DNA from: Helicobacteraceae bacterium
GTDB taxonomy: Bacteria > Campylobacterota > Campylobacteria > Campylobacterales > Helicobacteraceae
Assembly (NCBI GenBank): GCA_900770765.1
Contig: CAAGLK010000026.1
Span: 1-19,465 of the forward strand
Reading direction: 5' to 3'
DNA length: 19,465 nucleotides
Under the pieces are notes generated by a model. That model saw only the letters and a program-made list of their open reading frames with translations, was not told the DNA's origin and did not search any database. The position numbers and the translations under genes were made by a program. Below, one piece after another: positions 1 to 8,372 of the stretch. Each line of letters starts with the position of its first letter. Within the stretch, counting starts at the first letter, position 1.

Positions 1-19
1 CACGACGCTCTTCCGATCT
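1..19 (+). other. Illumina TruSeq adapter remnant (artefact)
   Basis: The first 19 bases, CACGACGCTCTTCCGATCT, are identical to the 3' end of the TruSeq universal adapter as I know it. Genomic sequence begins at about position 20. These bases should be trimmed and not translated. Confidence 0.97.
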
Positions 20-20
20 A

Positions 21-986
21 CTGCGGTTTGGATTCTTGCTATTTTTTGGCGGAATCTTTTTGATGCTTATTATGCATGTTTTGCCAGAATCCTTAGCGAC
101 AAGTGCTGGTGGGGCTAAGCGGTGGATTCGTCTTCCGTTTTTTTCTTTAGCACCTGTTGAGTTTTTTAAAATTGGTTTTATAACATTTCTTGCGTGGAGC
201 TTTGCTAGGAAGTTTTCGCTTTTAGAGCAGAAAAGTTTAAAAGAGGAGTTTTTGACCTTTTTGCCTTATGTTGCGGTGTTTTTAGTGGCGGTGTATTTAA
301 TTGCAATTTTGCAAAATGACTTGGGGCAAATCGTGCTTTTAGGGACGACTTTGGCTATTATGATGATGTTTGCTGGCTCATCTTTTAAGCTATTTTTGTA
401 TTTAAGTAGCAGTGCTTTAGCCTTATTTATAATTGTGATTCTTACTAGCTCTCATAGGATTTTGCGTATTAAAACTTGGTGGGCTGGGGTGCAAGATTTG
501 ATTTTATCCATTTTCCCAGAATCTATTGCTAATACTTTACGAGTGGAGAATTTACCAGAGCCTTATCAAATTCAACACTCACTAAACGCTATTTTTAATG
601 GTGGAATCTTAGGAGAGGGCTTGGGAAATGGGCTTATAAAGTTAGGATTCTTAAGCGAAGTGCATACAGATGTAATTTTAGCTGGAATCACAGAGGAGAT
701 TGGATTCTTAGGGCTTTTTGTATTAAGTGGAATCTTTATAGCTTTACTTTTTAGAATCTTAAAAATAGCAAATCGCTCTAAGAGTGTGGTTTATTATTTA
801 TTCTGCTCTGGAGTTGCTGTAATTTTGGGCTTTTCATTTTTAATTAATGCGTTTGGAATCTCTGGCTTAATTCCTATTAAAGGAATCGCAGTGCCATTTT
901 TAAGTTATGGTGGAAGCTCCATTTTAGCAAGTAGCATTATGATAGGGATGGTGCTATCAATTAGCAAAAAAGCAAAAATTACATAA
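21..986 (+). CDS. ftsW: FtsW, SEDS-family septal peptidoglycan polymerase, 5'-truncated
   Basis: Polytopic inner-membrane glycosyltransferase that polymerises lipid II at the division septum, normally with a class B PBP. About 321 residues are present and the N-terminus (first one or two membrane spans) is cut off by the contig end. The reading frame is open back to the adapter, so the TTG at 36 is not a real start. Visible family motifs are GAKRWI (about 111-128), PVEFFK, QNDLG, the HTD motif with the Asp implicated in SEDS catalysis followed by ITEEIGFLGL, and near the end PIKGIAVPFLSYGGSS. The IKG before the final PFLSYGG favours FtsW over RodA, which usually has VG(I/L)PLPF there. Eight or nine hydrophobic segments remain. 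The gene lies 50 bases upstream of a class A PBP, consistent with a wall-synthesis group. RodA is the main alternative. Confidence 0.88.
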   Translation: MRFGFLLFFGGIFLMLIMHVLPESLATSAGGAKRWIRLPFFSLAPVEFFKIGFITFLAWSFARKFSLLEQKSLKEEFLTFLPYVAVFLVAVYLIAILQNDLGQIVLLGTTLAIMMMFAGSSFKLFLYLSSSALALFIIVILTSSHRILRIKTWWAGVQDLILSIFPESIANTLRVENLPEPYQIQHSLNAIFNGGILGEGLGNGLIKLGFLSEVHTDVILAGITEEIGFLGLFVLSGIFIALLFRILKIANRSKSVVYYLFCSGVAVILGFSFLINAFGISGLIPIKGIAVPFLSYGGSSILASSIMIGMVLSISKKAKIT

Positions 987-1000
987 ATTTTATTTAGTTG

Positions 1001-1009
1001 TGTTAAAAT
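1001..1009 (+). promoter_or_regulatory. Possible extended -10 promoter for the PBP1A gene
   Basis: TGTTAAAAT in the 50-base gap after ftsW fits an extended -10 box (TG-N-TAAAAT), with a start of transcription expected near 1016 and the ATG at 1037. It is a weak match in AT-rich DNA. Read-through from ftsW is equally possible. Confidence 0.35.
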
Positions 1010-1036
1010 GTAAAAATTTTTAAGAGTTGGGGTGTA

Positions 1037-2974
1037 ATGATTAGAAATATTTTTAGAATCTTAATTGGTGTGGGTGTTATTGTAGGCATCGCTATTGTTA
1101 TTTTTGTTTTTCAAGTTTATTCTTCTATCCGCAATGATACAGATAAAATAGTGCATTATAAGCCACCTGTTGCTACGCAAATTTTTGATAGGCAAAATCG
1201 CTTAGTGGCGAATTTATTTGATAAAGAATTTCGCTTTTATGCGGAGTTTGAAGAGATTCCACCTAGACTTATTGAAGCACTTTTAGCTATTGAGGATACG
1301 CTATTTTTTGAACATCCTGGCGTAAATATTGATGCGATTATGCGAGCGATGCTTAAAAATATTCAAAACGCTCGCTATGCAGAGGGTGGAAGCACAATTA
1401 CACAACAACTTATTAAAAATGTCGCATTAACTAGAGAAAAAACAATAGATAGAAAAGTTAAAGAAATGCTTCTAGCATTGCGACTTGAGACAATTTTAAG
1501 CAAAGAGGATATTTTAGAAAAATACTTAAATCATACTTATTTTGGACATGGCTATTATGGCATTAAAACCGCATCTCTTGGCTATTTTAAAAAAAATATG
1601 CAAGAGCTTAGTTTAAAAGAAATGGCGATGCTTGTTTCACTTCCGCGCGCTCCTAGCTTTTATGACCCGACTAGAAATTATGAATTTGCTTTAGGGCGTG
1701 CTAATAGCGTTTTACAAAGGATGTATGAAATAGGGTGGATTTCAAAGGAAGTTTTAGAGACAAATTTACAAGAGAGACCTAAAGTTTATAATGAAACGCT
1801 TACGCAAAATGTCGCACCTTATGTCGTAGATGAAGTTTTAAGACAGCTTGGAAGCATAGAGGATTTAAAAACGGCTGGATATAAGATTTATTTAAATATT
1901 GACTTAGATTATCAAGAAATAGCGCAAGAATCCTTATATTTTGGCTATGAGCAAATTTTAAGTAGGCATAAAAATGATGAAAGTTTAAAAGAAAAGCTAA
2001 ATGGTGCTTTTGTAGTTTTAGAAAATAAAACAGGTAAGATTCTAGCTCTAGTTGGCGGTGTAGATTATGAAAAAAGTAATTTTTCTCGCGCTACACAAAG
2101 TAAAAGGCAAATTGGCAGTAGTGTAAAGCCCTTTTTATATCTAAGTGCTATAGATTCTGGGCTTTCGCAAAATCACCAGATACCAGATATTGCTAGAACT
2201 TATGAATATAGAGTAGATGGGCAAAGAAAAAAATGGCAGCCTAAAAATTATGGGAATTCTCTAAGTGGGTTTGTAAGTTTAAAAGACGCACTTACAAAAT
2301 CCTTAAATTTAGCTACGATTAATTTAGTAGAAGAAGTTGGATTTGATAGAATCTATAATGAAGTGCTGCGATATGGCTTTAATAATGTCCCTAAGGATTT
2401 ATCTATTTCTTTAGGCAGTTTTGGGGCTTCACCGCTTGAGATGGCACAAAATTATATGGTTTTTTCAAATTATGGGAAAATAATTGACCCAATGCTAATA
2501 GATAAAATTGTAGATACTGAAGGGCATATTTCGTATTTTACGCCAAATGTTAGAGAATTAACCAAAGAGAAGCAGAGCTTTTTAGTAGTGGATATTTTAA
2601 AAAATGCAGTAAATGCTGGCACAGGGCGGAGAGCTAGGGTTGATGGCATTGAGCTAGCTGGTAAAACAGGGACTACAAATGACAATGTGGATGCGTGGTT
2701 TTGCGGATTCTCGCCTAGTATTGAAGCTATCGTGTGGTATGGTAAAGATGATAACACACCTATGGGTTATAGTGAAACAGGTGGAGTTGCCCCTGCTAGT
2801 GCGTTTTCTTATTTTTTTAATAAAATCTTAGAAATTGACCCTGGTATGGATAGGAAATTTAAGATTCCACAAGGTGCTTATTCTAAAGCAATAGGGCAAC
2901 AAACTTTCTATTATACAAGTGAATCACCGCTAAATGCAGCGCCTAAAGAAACTTATAATGAAATTATTTTTTAA
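1037..2974 (+). CDS. pbpA: Penicillin-binding protein 1A, bifunctional transglycosylase/transpeptidase
   Basis: Class A PBP that polymerises and cross-links peptidoglycan on the periplasmic face. It has 645 residues, the normal length for Helicobacter PBP1A. Residues about 7-30 form a signal anchor. The GT51 domain follows: AIEDTLFFEHPG carries the catalytic Glu86, then EGGSTITQQLIKN (116-128), RKVKEMLLALRLE (139-151) and the KYLNHTYFGHGYYGI block. The transpeptidase domain has Ser361-x-x-Lys364 (GSSVKPF), Ser422-Leu-Asn424 and Lys543-Thr-Gly545, so both active sites look complete. The ATG is preceded by a G-rich TTGGGGTG ribosome site. The stop lies 9 bases before the msbA start, so the two are probably cotranscribed. 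Confidence 0.96.
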   Translation: MIRNIFRILIGVGVIVGIAIVIFVFQVYSSIRNDTDKIVHYKPPVATQIFDRQNRLVANLFDKEFRFYAEFEEIPPRLIEALLAIEDTLFFEHPGVNIDAIMRAMLKNIQNARYAEGGSTITQQLIKNVALTREKTIDRKVKEMLLALRLETILSKEDILEKYLNHTYFGHGYYGIKTASLGYFKKNMQELSLKEMAMLVSLPRAPSFYDPTRNYEFALGRANSVLQRMYEIGWISKEVLETNLQERPKVYNETLTQNVAPYVVDEVLRQLGSIEDLKTAGYKIYLNIDLDYQEIAQESLYFGYEQILSRHKNDESLKEKLNGAFVVLENKTGKILALVGGVDYEKSNFSRATQSKRQIGSSVKPFLYLSAIDSGLSQNHQIPDIARTYEYRVDGQRKKWQPKNYGNSLSGFVSLKDALTKSLNLATINLVEEVGFDRIYNEVLRYGFNNVPKDLSISLGSFGASPLEMAQNYMVFSNYGKIIDPMLIDKIVDTEGHISYFTPNVRELTKEKQSFLVVDILKNAVNAGTGRRARVDGIELAGKTGTTNDNVDAWFCGFSPSIEAIVWYGKDDNTPMGYSETGGVAPASAFSYFFNKILEIDPGMDRKFKIPQGAYSKAIGQQTFYYTSESPLNAAPKETYNEIIF

Positions 2975-2983
2975 GGTTGGATT

Positions 2984-4687
2984 TTGAAAAACTTTTTTTC
3001 TCGCTTAATGCCATATATTAAGCAGTATAAACTTTATTTTTTTTACTCCATTATAGGCACGATTCTAGTTGCTAGTGCTACTAGCGCAAGTGCTTATTTA
3101 GTAAAACCTGTGCTAGATGATATATTTTTAGCTAAGGATTCTGCAAAACTCTTTATCTTGCCTTTTTTAGTGATTTTAGCGTATTTTGCAAAAGGCTTGG
3201 GGGCGTATTTACAAAATTATTTTATGAATTATATTGGACAAGATATTGTAAGGAATCTTACTAATGTTTTGTTAGATAAGATTCTAACCTTTGAGATGGA
3301 TTTTTTTAATCGTTACCGAAATGGTGAGCTAATTTCACGCATTACAAATGATATTGGTGCGGTTAAAAATGCGGTGTCAAATTATTTTATTGATGGCATT
3401 AGAGAGAGTTTAACTATTCTTGGGCTAATTTGCGTGGTGATTTATCAAAGTCCAGAACTTGCATTTTATGGGCTTATTGTAATGCCCATTTCTTTATATC
3501 CTATTATATTAATAGCTAGAAAAATGCGAAAACATTCTAAAAAAATGCAAGAAAAAAACGCTGATATTTCATCAAAAATTGTAGAAATTTTTAACAATGT
3601 AGAGTTAATTAAGGCAAGCGCTGGTGAAAAAATGGAGCATGAGCAATTTAGCACACATAATAAAGAGTTATTTAATGTTTCTATGAAGGCTGTGCGAGTC
3701 TCTGAGCTTACTTCCCCTTTAATGGAGACTTTAGGCGCTATTGCGATTGCGGTGGTGATTTTTGTAGGTGGGCATAAGGTTATAGCTGGAGAAATTAGCG
3801 CTGGGGCGTTTTTTTCTTTTACTACTGCTTTATTTATGCTTTACACGCCTTTTAAGCGGATAAGCTCTTTGTATACAAAGATTCAAATCGCCTTTGCCGC
3901 TGGGGATAGAATCTTTGAAATGTTAGATAGGAATCCAAAAATTAAAAATGGTAGTAGGCTGTTAGAATCTAATATTAAAGAAGTTTCTTTTAGCGGCGTA
4001 GATTTATTTTATGGTGAAAAACAAGCGCTAAATGGGATTAATTTAAGTGTTAAAAAGGGTGAAAGCGTGGCGCTTGTAGGAAGTAGTGGTGGTGGCAAAA
4101 GCTCTCTTATTAATTTACTGCTGCGGCTTTATGACCCAGATTCTGGCTGTATTTTAATTAATGGGGAAAATATTAAGGATTTTACGCAAGAGAGTTTGCG
4201 TTCAAAAGTTTCAATTGTTACGCAAAGAATCTTTATTTTTAATGCAAGTGTGGCACAAAATATAGCTTATGGTAGCGAAATTTGCGAAGCTAGAGTAAAA
4301 GACGCACTAAAAAAAGCTAGAATCCTAGATTATGTGGAATCTTTACCTTTAGGGATTCACACTATGCTAGATGAATTCGGGGCAAATCTTAGCGGAGGGC
4401 AGCGGCAGAGAATCTCCATCGCTAGAGCATTATATAAAAATCCAGAGATTCTAATACTAGATGAAGCCACAAGTGCGTTAGATAATAAAACTGAAGAAGA
4501 AATTAAAGAAGCACTAAAAGATGTGATTAAAGACAAAATTACAATAATAATAGCGCATCGCCTCTCAACACTAGAGTTAGCAAAACGCATTTATTTTTTA
4601 CAAAAAGGAAGCATTATGGCAAGCGGGACACAAGAGGAGCTTTTACAAAATTGCTCTGCTTTTATGGAATATTATAGAAGCGTGTAA
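2984..4687 (+). CDS. msbA: MsbA-type lipid/lipooligosaccharide ABC exporter
   Basis: Half-transporter with fused membrane and ATPase domains, expected to dimerise and flip lipid A-core or other lipids across the inner membrane. It has 567 residues. The membrane domain (about 15-320) has six predicted spans with the usual YRNGELISRITNDI coupling segment (111-124). The ATPase domain has Walker A GSSGGGKS (366-373, Lys372), Q-loop VTQ (412-414), signature LSGGQ (469-473), Walker B ILILDE (489-494) and H-loop His525. The start is TTG, chosen because AAGG sits 7 bases upstream, overlapping the PBP1A stop codon, and because no ATG occurs before the first span. Placement after ftsW and the PBP fits an envelope role. 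A multidrug exporter of the same fold cannot be excluded. Confidence 0.85.
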   Translation: MKNFFSRLMPYIKQYKLYFFYSIIGTILVASATSASAYLVKPVLDDIFLAKDSAKLFILPFLVILAYFAKGLGAYLQNYFMNYIGQDIVRNLTNVLLDKILTFEMDFFNRYRNGELISRITNDIGAVKNAVSNYFIDGIRESLTILGLICVVIYQSPELAFYGLIVMPISLYPIILIARKMRKHSKKMQEKNADISSKIVEIFNNVELIKASAGEKMEHEQFSTHNKELFNVSMKAVRVSELTSPLMETLGAIAIAVVIFVGGHKVIAGEISAGAFFSFTTALFMLYTPFKRISSLYTKIQIAFAAGDRIFEMLDRNPKIKNGSRLLESNIKEVSFSGVDLFYGEKQALNGINLSVKKGESVALVGSSGGGKSSLINLLLRLYDPDSGCILINGENIKDFTQESLRSKVSIVTQRIFIFNASVAQNIAYGSEICEARVKDALKKARILDYVESLPLGIHTMLDEFGANLSGGQRQRISIARALYKNPEILILDEATSALDNKTEEEIKEALKDVIKDKITIIIAHRLSTLELAKRIYFLQKGSIMASGTQEELLQNCSAFMEYYRSV

Positions 4688-4702
4688 AATATCGTGTGCT
4701 TT

Positions 4703-4712
4703 ATGTTATAAT
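4703..4712 (+). promoter_or_regulatory. Extended -10 promoter of cheV
   Basis: ATGTTATAAT contains a perfect TATAAT (4707-4712) with a TG two bases before it. Transcription would start near 4719, 28 bases before the cheV ATG. An AAAGGG ribosome site is at 4734-4739. No clear -35 is seen, which is usual in this group. Confidence 0.7.
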
Positions 4713-4746
4713 ATCTTAAAATTTTCAACTTTTAAAGGGTTTTAAA

Positions 4747-5706
4747 ATGTCTAATTTATCTAATGTTGATCAAATTACAAATTTACATAAAAATAATGAG
4801 TTGCAGCTTTTATGCTTTAGGCTTGAAAAAGATAAAGATTTATACGCTGTTAATGTGTTTAAAATCCGTGAAGTTGTGAAATATCGCGGAGAAGTAACGG
4901 TAGTAACACATGAAAGCAGCTCTTTAGTAGAAGGACTTATTACAATTAGAGAGCTTACGATTCCGCTAATTGACTTGCACAAGTGGTTTTATTACGACTC
5001 TAAAGATAGAACTAAAAATTTAGAGCCTTATGCTATTAAGCGAGAGTCGGGCGAAGATGAAGTGGTTATGATTTGTGAATTTTCAAGATGGACTGTTGGG
5101 GTTAGAATCTATGAAGCAGATAGAATCTTAAATAAAAAATGGACCGAAATAGAGCAAAGTGCTGGTATCGGTAACTCTGGCTTAAATAGTAAGCTAGTTA
5201 GCAGGACACGCTATTTTGATGGGCGTTTGGTGCAAGTTGTGGATATTGAAAAAATGCTTGTTGATGTTTTTCCTTGGATTGAGGATGAAAAAAATGAGGA
5301 AATTGACAAAATTAAGCAAATTGTAACCGATACAGAAGTGCTTTTAGCCGATGATTCGCCAAGTGTTATTAAAACTATGCAAAATATTTTAAATAAATTA
5401 GGCGTAAGCTACAAGTCTTTTGTAAATGGGCAAAAACTGCTTGATTATGTTTTTGATAAAGATACTGATATTTCTAAAATCGGTATTATTATTACGGACT
5501 TAGAAATGCCAGAAGCAAGCGGCTTTGAGGTTATTAAACAAATAAAATCTCATCATACAACAGCTAAGATTCCTGTTGTTGTTAATTCATCTATGAGTGG
5601 TAGCAGTAATGAAGATATGGCAAGGTCGCTAAATGCCGATGAGTTTATTTCTAAATCAAATCCTATTGAAGTAGAGGACGCCCTAAGGCGACTAATGATT
5701 AAATAA
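4747..5706 (+). CDS. cheV: CheV1-like chemotaxis coupling protein (CheW domain plus receiver)
   Basis: Links chemoreceptors to the CheA kinase in the polar signalling array and has a phosphorylatable receiver that may tune adaptation. It has 319 residues. The CheW domain spans about 16-175 (LLCFRLEKDKDLYAVNVFKI, then VEGLITIRELTIPLIDL, then RYFDGRLVQVVDIE). The receiver spans about 197-319 with acidic pair Asp202/Asp203, phospho-acceptor Asp251 (ITDLEMPEASG), Ser281 or Ser282 in the switch position and Lys303 (SKSNP). From memory it is very close to H. pylori CheV1 (HP0019) over its whole length, including VVNSSMSGSSNEDMARSL. It has its own promoter and stands alone on the + strand. Its last 8 bases overlap the convergent pgpA. 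Confidence 0.96.
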   Translation: MSNLSNVDQITNLHKNNELQLLCFRLEKDKDLYAVNVFKIREVVKYRGEVTVVTHESSSLVEGLITIRELTIPLIDLHKWFYYDSKDRTKNLEPYAIKRESGEDEVVMICEFSRWTVGVRIYEADRILNKKWTEIEQSAGIGNSGLNSKLVSRTRYFDGRLVQVVDIEKMLVDVFPWIEDEKNEEIDKIKQIVTDTEVLLADDSPSVIKTMQNILNKLGVSYKSFVNGQKLLDYVFDKDTDISKIGIIITDLEMPEASGFEVIKQIKSHHTTAKIPVVVNSSMSGSSNEDMARSLNADEFISKSNPIEVEDALRRLMIK

Positions 5707-6268
5707 AGATTCCATTAAGTTGGAATCTTATTAAACTAAACACTTCAAATTCTAAAATATTTGTATAAAAATTAAATTTTTGCATTAAGCCTATAATAAT
5801 TAATCCTAACAATCCAGCAAAGAATCCAGCGAGTAAATCATCTCCCATAACTCCTAATCCACCCTTTATGCCTCTATCTATTTTGCCAATAATTGAGGGC
5901 TTCCAAATATCAAAGATTCTAAATAATATAAAAGATAAAATAAGCGCAAAAACGCTATGCCCAATTATAGATACTGCGATAAAGATTCCAGCTAACTCAT
6001 CAATTACTATTTCACTTCTATCGTGATTTAAGCCTTGTTTTTCATAAAGATTAATAATTTTTATTGCAATAGCAGAAATAAGCAAAGCGCTTAATAAAAG
6101 TGTGCTAGGGGCTATATAATAGCTAATTGCCCACGCAAGTGGAATCGCTACTAAACTGCCAATTGTCCCAGGTGCCTTTGGGCTAAGACCGCTAAAAAAT
6201 AATGTCAAAAACGCTTTTTGTAAAAAATCTTTTTTGTTCTCAAAAGTGCTAAAAAATTTATCTTGCAT
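5699..6268 (-). CDS. pgpA: Phosphatidylglycerophosphatase A (PgpA family)
   Basis: Dephosphorylates phosphatidylglycerol phosphate to phosphatidylglycerol at the inner membrane. It has 189 residues with four hydrophobic segments. PgpA family motifs are in order: SPKAPGTIGSL (29-39), the acidic HDRSEIVIDE (82-91, Asp83, Asp90, Glu91), RIFDIWKPS (117-125) and GVMGDDLLAG (139-148). The ATG has an AGGCGG ribosome site and begins 9 bases after the stop of the sulfurylase-like gene, so it is the last gene of the ispDF operon. Its end overlaps the end of cheV by 8 bases on the opposite strand. From memory, the same gene order occurs around Campylobacter jejuni Cj1607-Cj1610. Confidence 0.92.
   Translation of the reverse strand: MQDKFFSTFENKKDFLQKAFLTLFFSGLSPKAPGTIGSLVAIPLAWAISYYIAPSTLLLSALLISAIAIKIINLYEKQGLNHDRSEIVIDELAGIFIAVSIIGHSVFALILSFILFRIFDIWKPSIIGKIDRGIKGGLGVMGDDLLAGFFAGLLGLIIIGLMQKFNFYTNILEFEVFSLIRFQLNGIFI
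5706..5729 (+). terminator. Hairpin after cheV, inside the 3' end of pgpA
   Basis: AAGATTCCA (5706-5714) and TGGAATCTT (5721-5729) form a perfect 9-bp stem with a 6-base loop immediately after the cheV stop. The following DNA is A/T rich but has no long T run, so termination would be imperfect. The hairpin also lies within codons for the last residues of the convergent pgpA. Confidence 0.5.
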
Positions 6269-6277
6269 AAAAACCGC

Positions 6278-7498
6278 CTAATTTAGTGATGTTTTGTAAA
6301 GTTCTGCTAATTTTAGATAAAAATCTTCCTCATTTTGCTCCTCTAACATTCCACTACTAGAAAACATAGCGCTAAATTGTTTTAAAAGCGGAGTGAATCG
6401 TTTAGGAAAAAGATGGCTTAGAATCTTTGCTGAAATTTCCTTTCTAACTAAAATTGTAGGCGGAATCATCCCAGCTTTTAGAATCTCTTGCAAAAAAGTT
6501 GAATTATAATGTATATGATGATGGTCGCCATGTGGGCAAGTTCTAGGGCTAACAATAGTATTGCACTTACTGCAATACACAAGCTCACTAATAAATTTAA
6601 TATTAAATTCCAGCTCTTTTAGGGTATCAAAAATGGAAATTGTTTTTTGATTATCATAATATAGTGTTAAATTTGGATAATTTTCACCAATTACGATTCT
6701 ATCGCAGCCTAGATTTTTCGCTAAAATGGAATCTAAAATAATGCCATGAGAGCCAGCAAATAGATAAATAGCATCTAGTGCAAAAATTACAATGCGATTT
6801 GGCGGAAAAAAGTTTTCAATAACTAACTCTAGGCATTTTTTACGCATTTCAAATTCTAAAAAAACCTCATTTTTATGACGAAGAAGTAATAAAACCAACA
6901 CATCGCTTTCATCTAAAATTAAGCGAAAAATACGCTCGTGGATTCTAGTTATAGGGGAGGCATCTAGCACCATAGCGCTAATATGCTTTGCATTTGTTTT
7001 TTCTCTTAAAGCTGCTATTTTTTGCGGTGTAGCACAATATTTAAAAAATTTATTTTCAATGTTTTCATTAAGTTTGTATTTACCACAAACCGCATAATCC
7101 CCTAAGCGATTGTAAATATCATTTGCTTTTGTTGATGAAGTATCACCACCCATAATTTTAAATACTCTTTCTTTTTTGTCTATTTTAAAGATGGAATCCA
7201 CAATTAAATAACCGCAAATTTCATTTTCACATATTAATTGTAATTTTGTATTTTTTTTACATTTTAGCAATATTTGTTCATTTCTCTTGCCAGATGGGGC
7301 TAAAACAAAGGATAATGGGAAATTTTGATTATTATATAAGCCACTAGAATCTACTTTTTGCATTTCTTTTTCACTCATTAAATGCTCTATTGGCGACAAT
7401 AATCCATTATTGCATAAAAGTAGGGCATAAATAGCCTCTCTATCCACAAAAAGAGCTTCTTTAAATAATTCTTTATTATTTCTTTTTTGCGATTCCAT
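6278..7498 (-). CDS. ATP-sulfurylase-family protein with degenerate active-site motifs
   Basis: 406 residues with the layout of sulfate adenylyltransferase. The PUA-like N-terminal part begins with LLSPIEHLM (33-41). The catalytic domain follows, and a C-terminal zinc-type site has C309-x2-C312 and CPHGDHHHIH (321-330). The expected catalytic residues are changed. The QTRNPxHxxH block reads ASPITRIHE (180-188), keeping only the second His (187). The AGPREA-like segment reads AGSHGI (248-253), and the GRDHAG motif reads GENYPN (271-276). The C-terminal SGTKVRE-like segment is also altered. I infer it is non-catalytic or uses a different nucleotide substrate. The ATG overlaps the upstream regulator gene by 23 bases, suggesting coupling. 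No other sulfate-assimilation gene is nearby. A related protein is, as I recall, annotated as sulfate adenylyltransferase in C. jejuni (Cj1609). Function unknown. Confidence 0.8.
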   Translation of the reverse strand: MESQKRNNKELFKEALFVDREAIYALLLCNNGLLSPIEHLMSEKEMQKVDSSGLYNNQNFPLSFVLAPSGKRNEQILLKCKKNTKLQLICENEICGYLIVDSIFKIDKKERVFKIMGGDTSSTKANDIYNRLGDYAVCGKYKLNENIENKFFKYCATPQKIAALREKTNAKHISAMVLDASPITRIHERIFRLILDESDVLVLLLLRHKNEVFLEFEMRKKCLELVIENFFPPNRIVIFALDAIYLFAGSHGIILDSILAKNLGCDRIVIGENYPNLTLYYDNQKTISIFDTLKELEFNIKFISELVYCSKCNTIVSPRTCPHGDHHHIHYNSTFLQEILKAGMIPPTILVRKEISAKILSHLFPKRFTPLLKQFSAMFSSSGMLEEQNEEDFYLKLAELYKTSLN

Positions 7499-8372
7499 AT
7501 TTTTTACGCTTTTCCCACAGGCTTTTTCTTGACATTCCTAAGCGTTTGCTTAACTCTGTATCAGAATATCTATCTTCAAATTTAATAATCATTGTTTTAA
7601 TATATTCATCAACACTTAGCACATTATCGTGGAATCCTTGAGTTATTTCTTTAATATTGATTTCATGGACATTTTTAAAATTGCTTAAATCACCGCTTAG
7701 GGCAGAGAAAATTATAGGAGTGTTTTTTAACTCACTAATGCATCGCTCTTGCTTTTCTAAACTTAGCGTTTCAAAGCCTACAATATAGGTTAGTTGCTGA
7801 GCGCTTGGAGTGATATTAAATATTTCTTCGTAATTTTGTGCATTTTCATATAATGAAATAAAATGTATTGTAAGTTTTTTTGAAATAGCATAATTTACCA
7901 CGCACATATCAATCATTTTTTGCGAAATACCTTTAATAATAAGCGGAAAAGATACTTTGGAATTAAGAGTGTAGCTAGGAATTAGCATTGAGTGGCAAAA
8001 ATAGTCTTTATAAAAGGCGATTTCTTTTTGCATTTGATAAAAAAGTGTGTAATGCTCTATTTTTCTAATCAATTCATCAATCATAAATGGCTTTACAATA
8101 TAGTCGCTAGCACCCGCCTTTAGCGGATTTGTAACCGTATCATCATTAACATAAGGAATCATCATTATAATAATTGATTTTTTAAATTTTTCAATTACAG
8201 GGTAGAAGTTTTGTCCTATTATATTTGTAGATAATAATATAATATCCGCTCTTTGAGCTACTAATGCATCTTTAATATTTGACACAATTTCGCACACAAA
8301 GCCAAATTGGCTTAGTTTTGCCGTAATGCTTTGCGCTAAATAAATTTCATTTTCAATAACTAAAAGTCTCAT
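7476..8372 (-). CDS. HP1021/Cj1608-type atypical response regulator
   Basis: 298 residues, the same length as H. pylori HP1021 as I recall it, an orphan regulator linked to replication initiation and redox response. The receiver (1-110) lacks the phosphorylation pocket: the acidic pair reads E7-N8, and the acceptor Asp is replaced by Ser48 (LLSTN), while Lys94 (VKPF) remains. Residues about 140-245 resemble an NtrC-type AAA+ core stripped of its Walker motifs. A Fis-like helix-turn-helix ends the protein (about 268-295, DTELSKRLGMSRKSLWEKRK). The ATG at 8372 is preferred over the in-frame TTG at 8402 because GAGGG lies just upstream and ATGA overlaps the ispDF stop, a typical coupling arrangement. 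Four cysteines (27, 126, 157, 211) are present. Its position next to ispDF matches HP1020-HP1021. Confidence 0.9.
   Translation of the reverse strand: MRLLVIENEIYLAQSITAKLSQFGFVCEIVSNIKDALVAQRADIILLSTNIIGQNFYPVIEKFKKSIIIMMIPYVNDDTVTNPLKAGASDYIVKPFMIDELIRKIEHYTLFYQMQKEIAFYKDYFCHSMLIPSYTLNSKVSFPLIIKGISQKMIDMCVVNYAISKKLTIHFISLYENAQNYEEIFNITPSAQQLTYIVGFETLSLEKQERCISELKNTPIIFSALSGDLSNFKNVHEINIKEITQGFHDNVLSVDEYIKTMIIKFEDRYSDTELSKRLGMSRKSLWEKRKKYGIAKKK

Noticed and set aside
36..38. TTG as the start of the first gene
   Set aside because: The frame stays open upstream into the adapter and FtsW should have one or two further N-terminal spans, so the gene is truncated and does not begin here.
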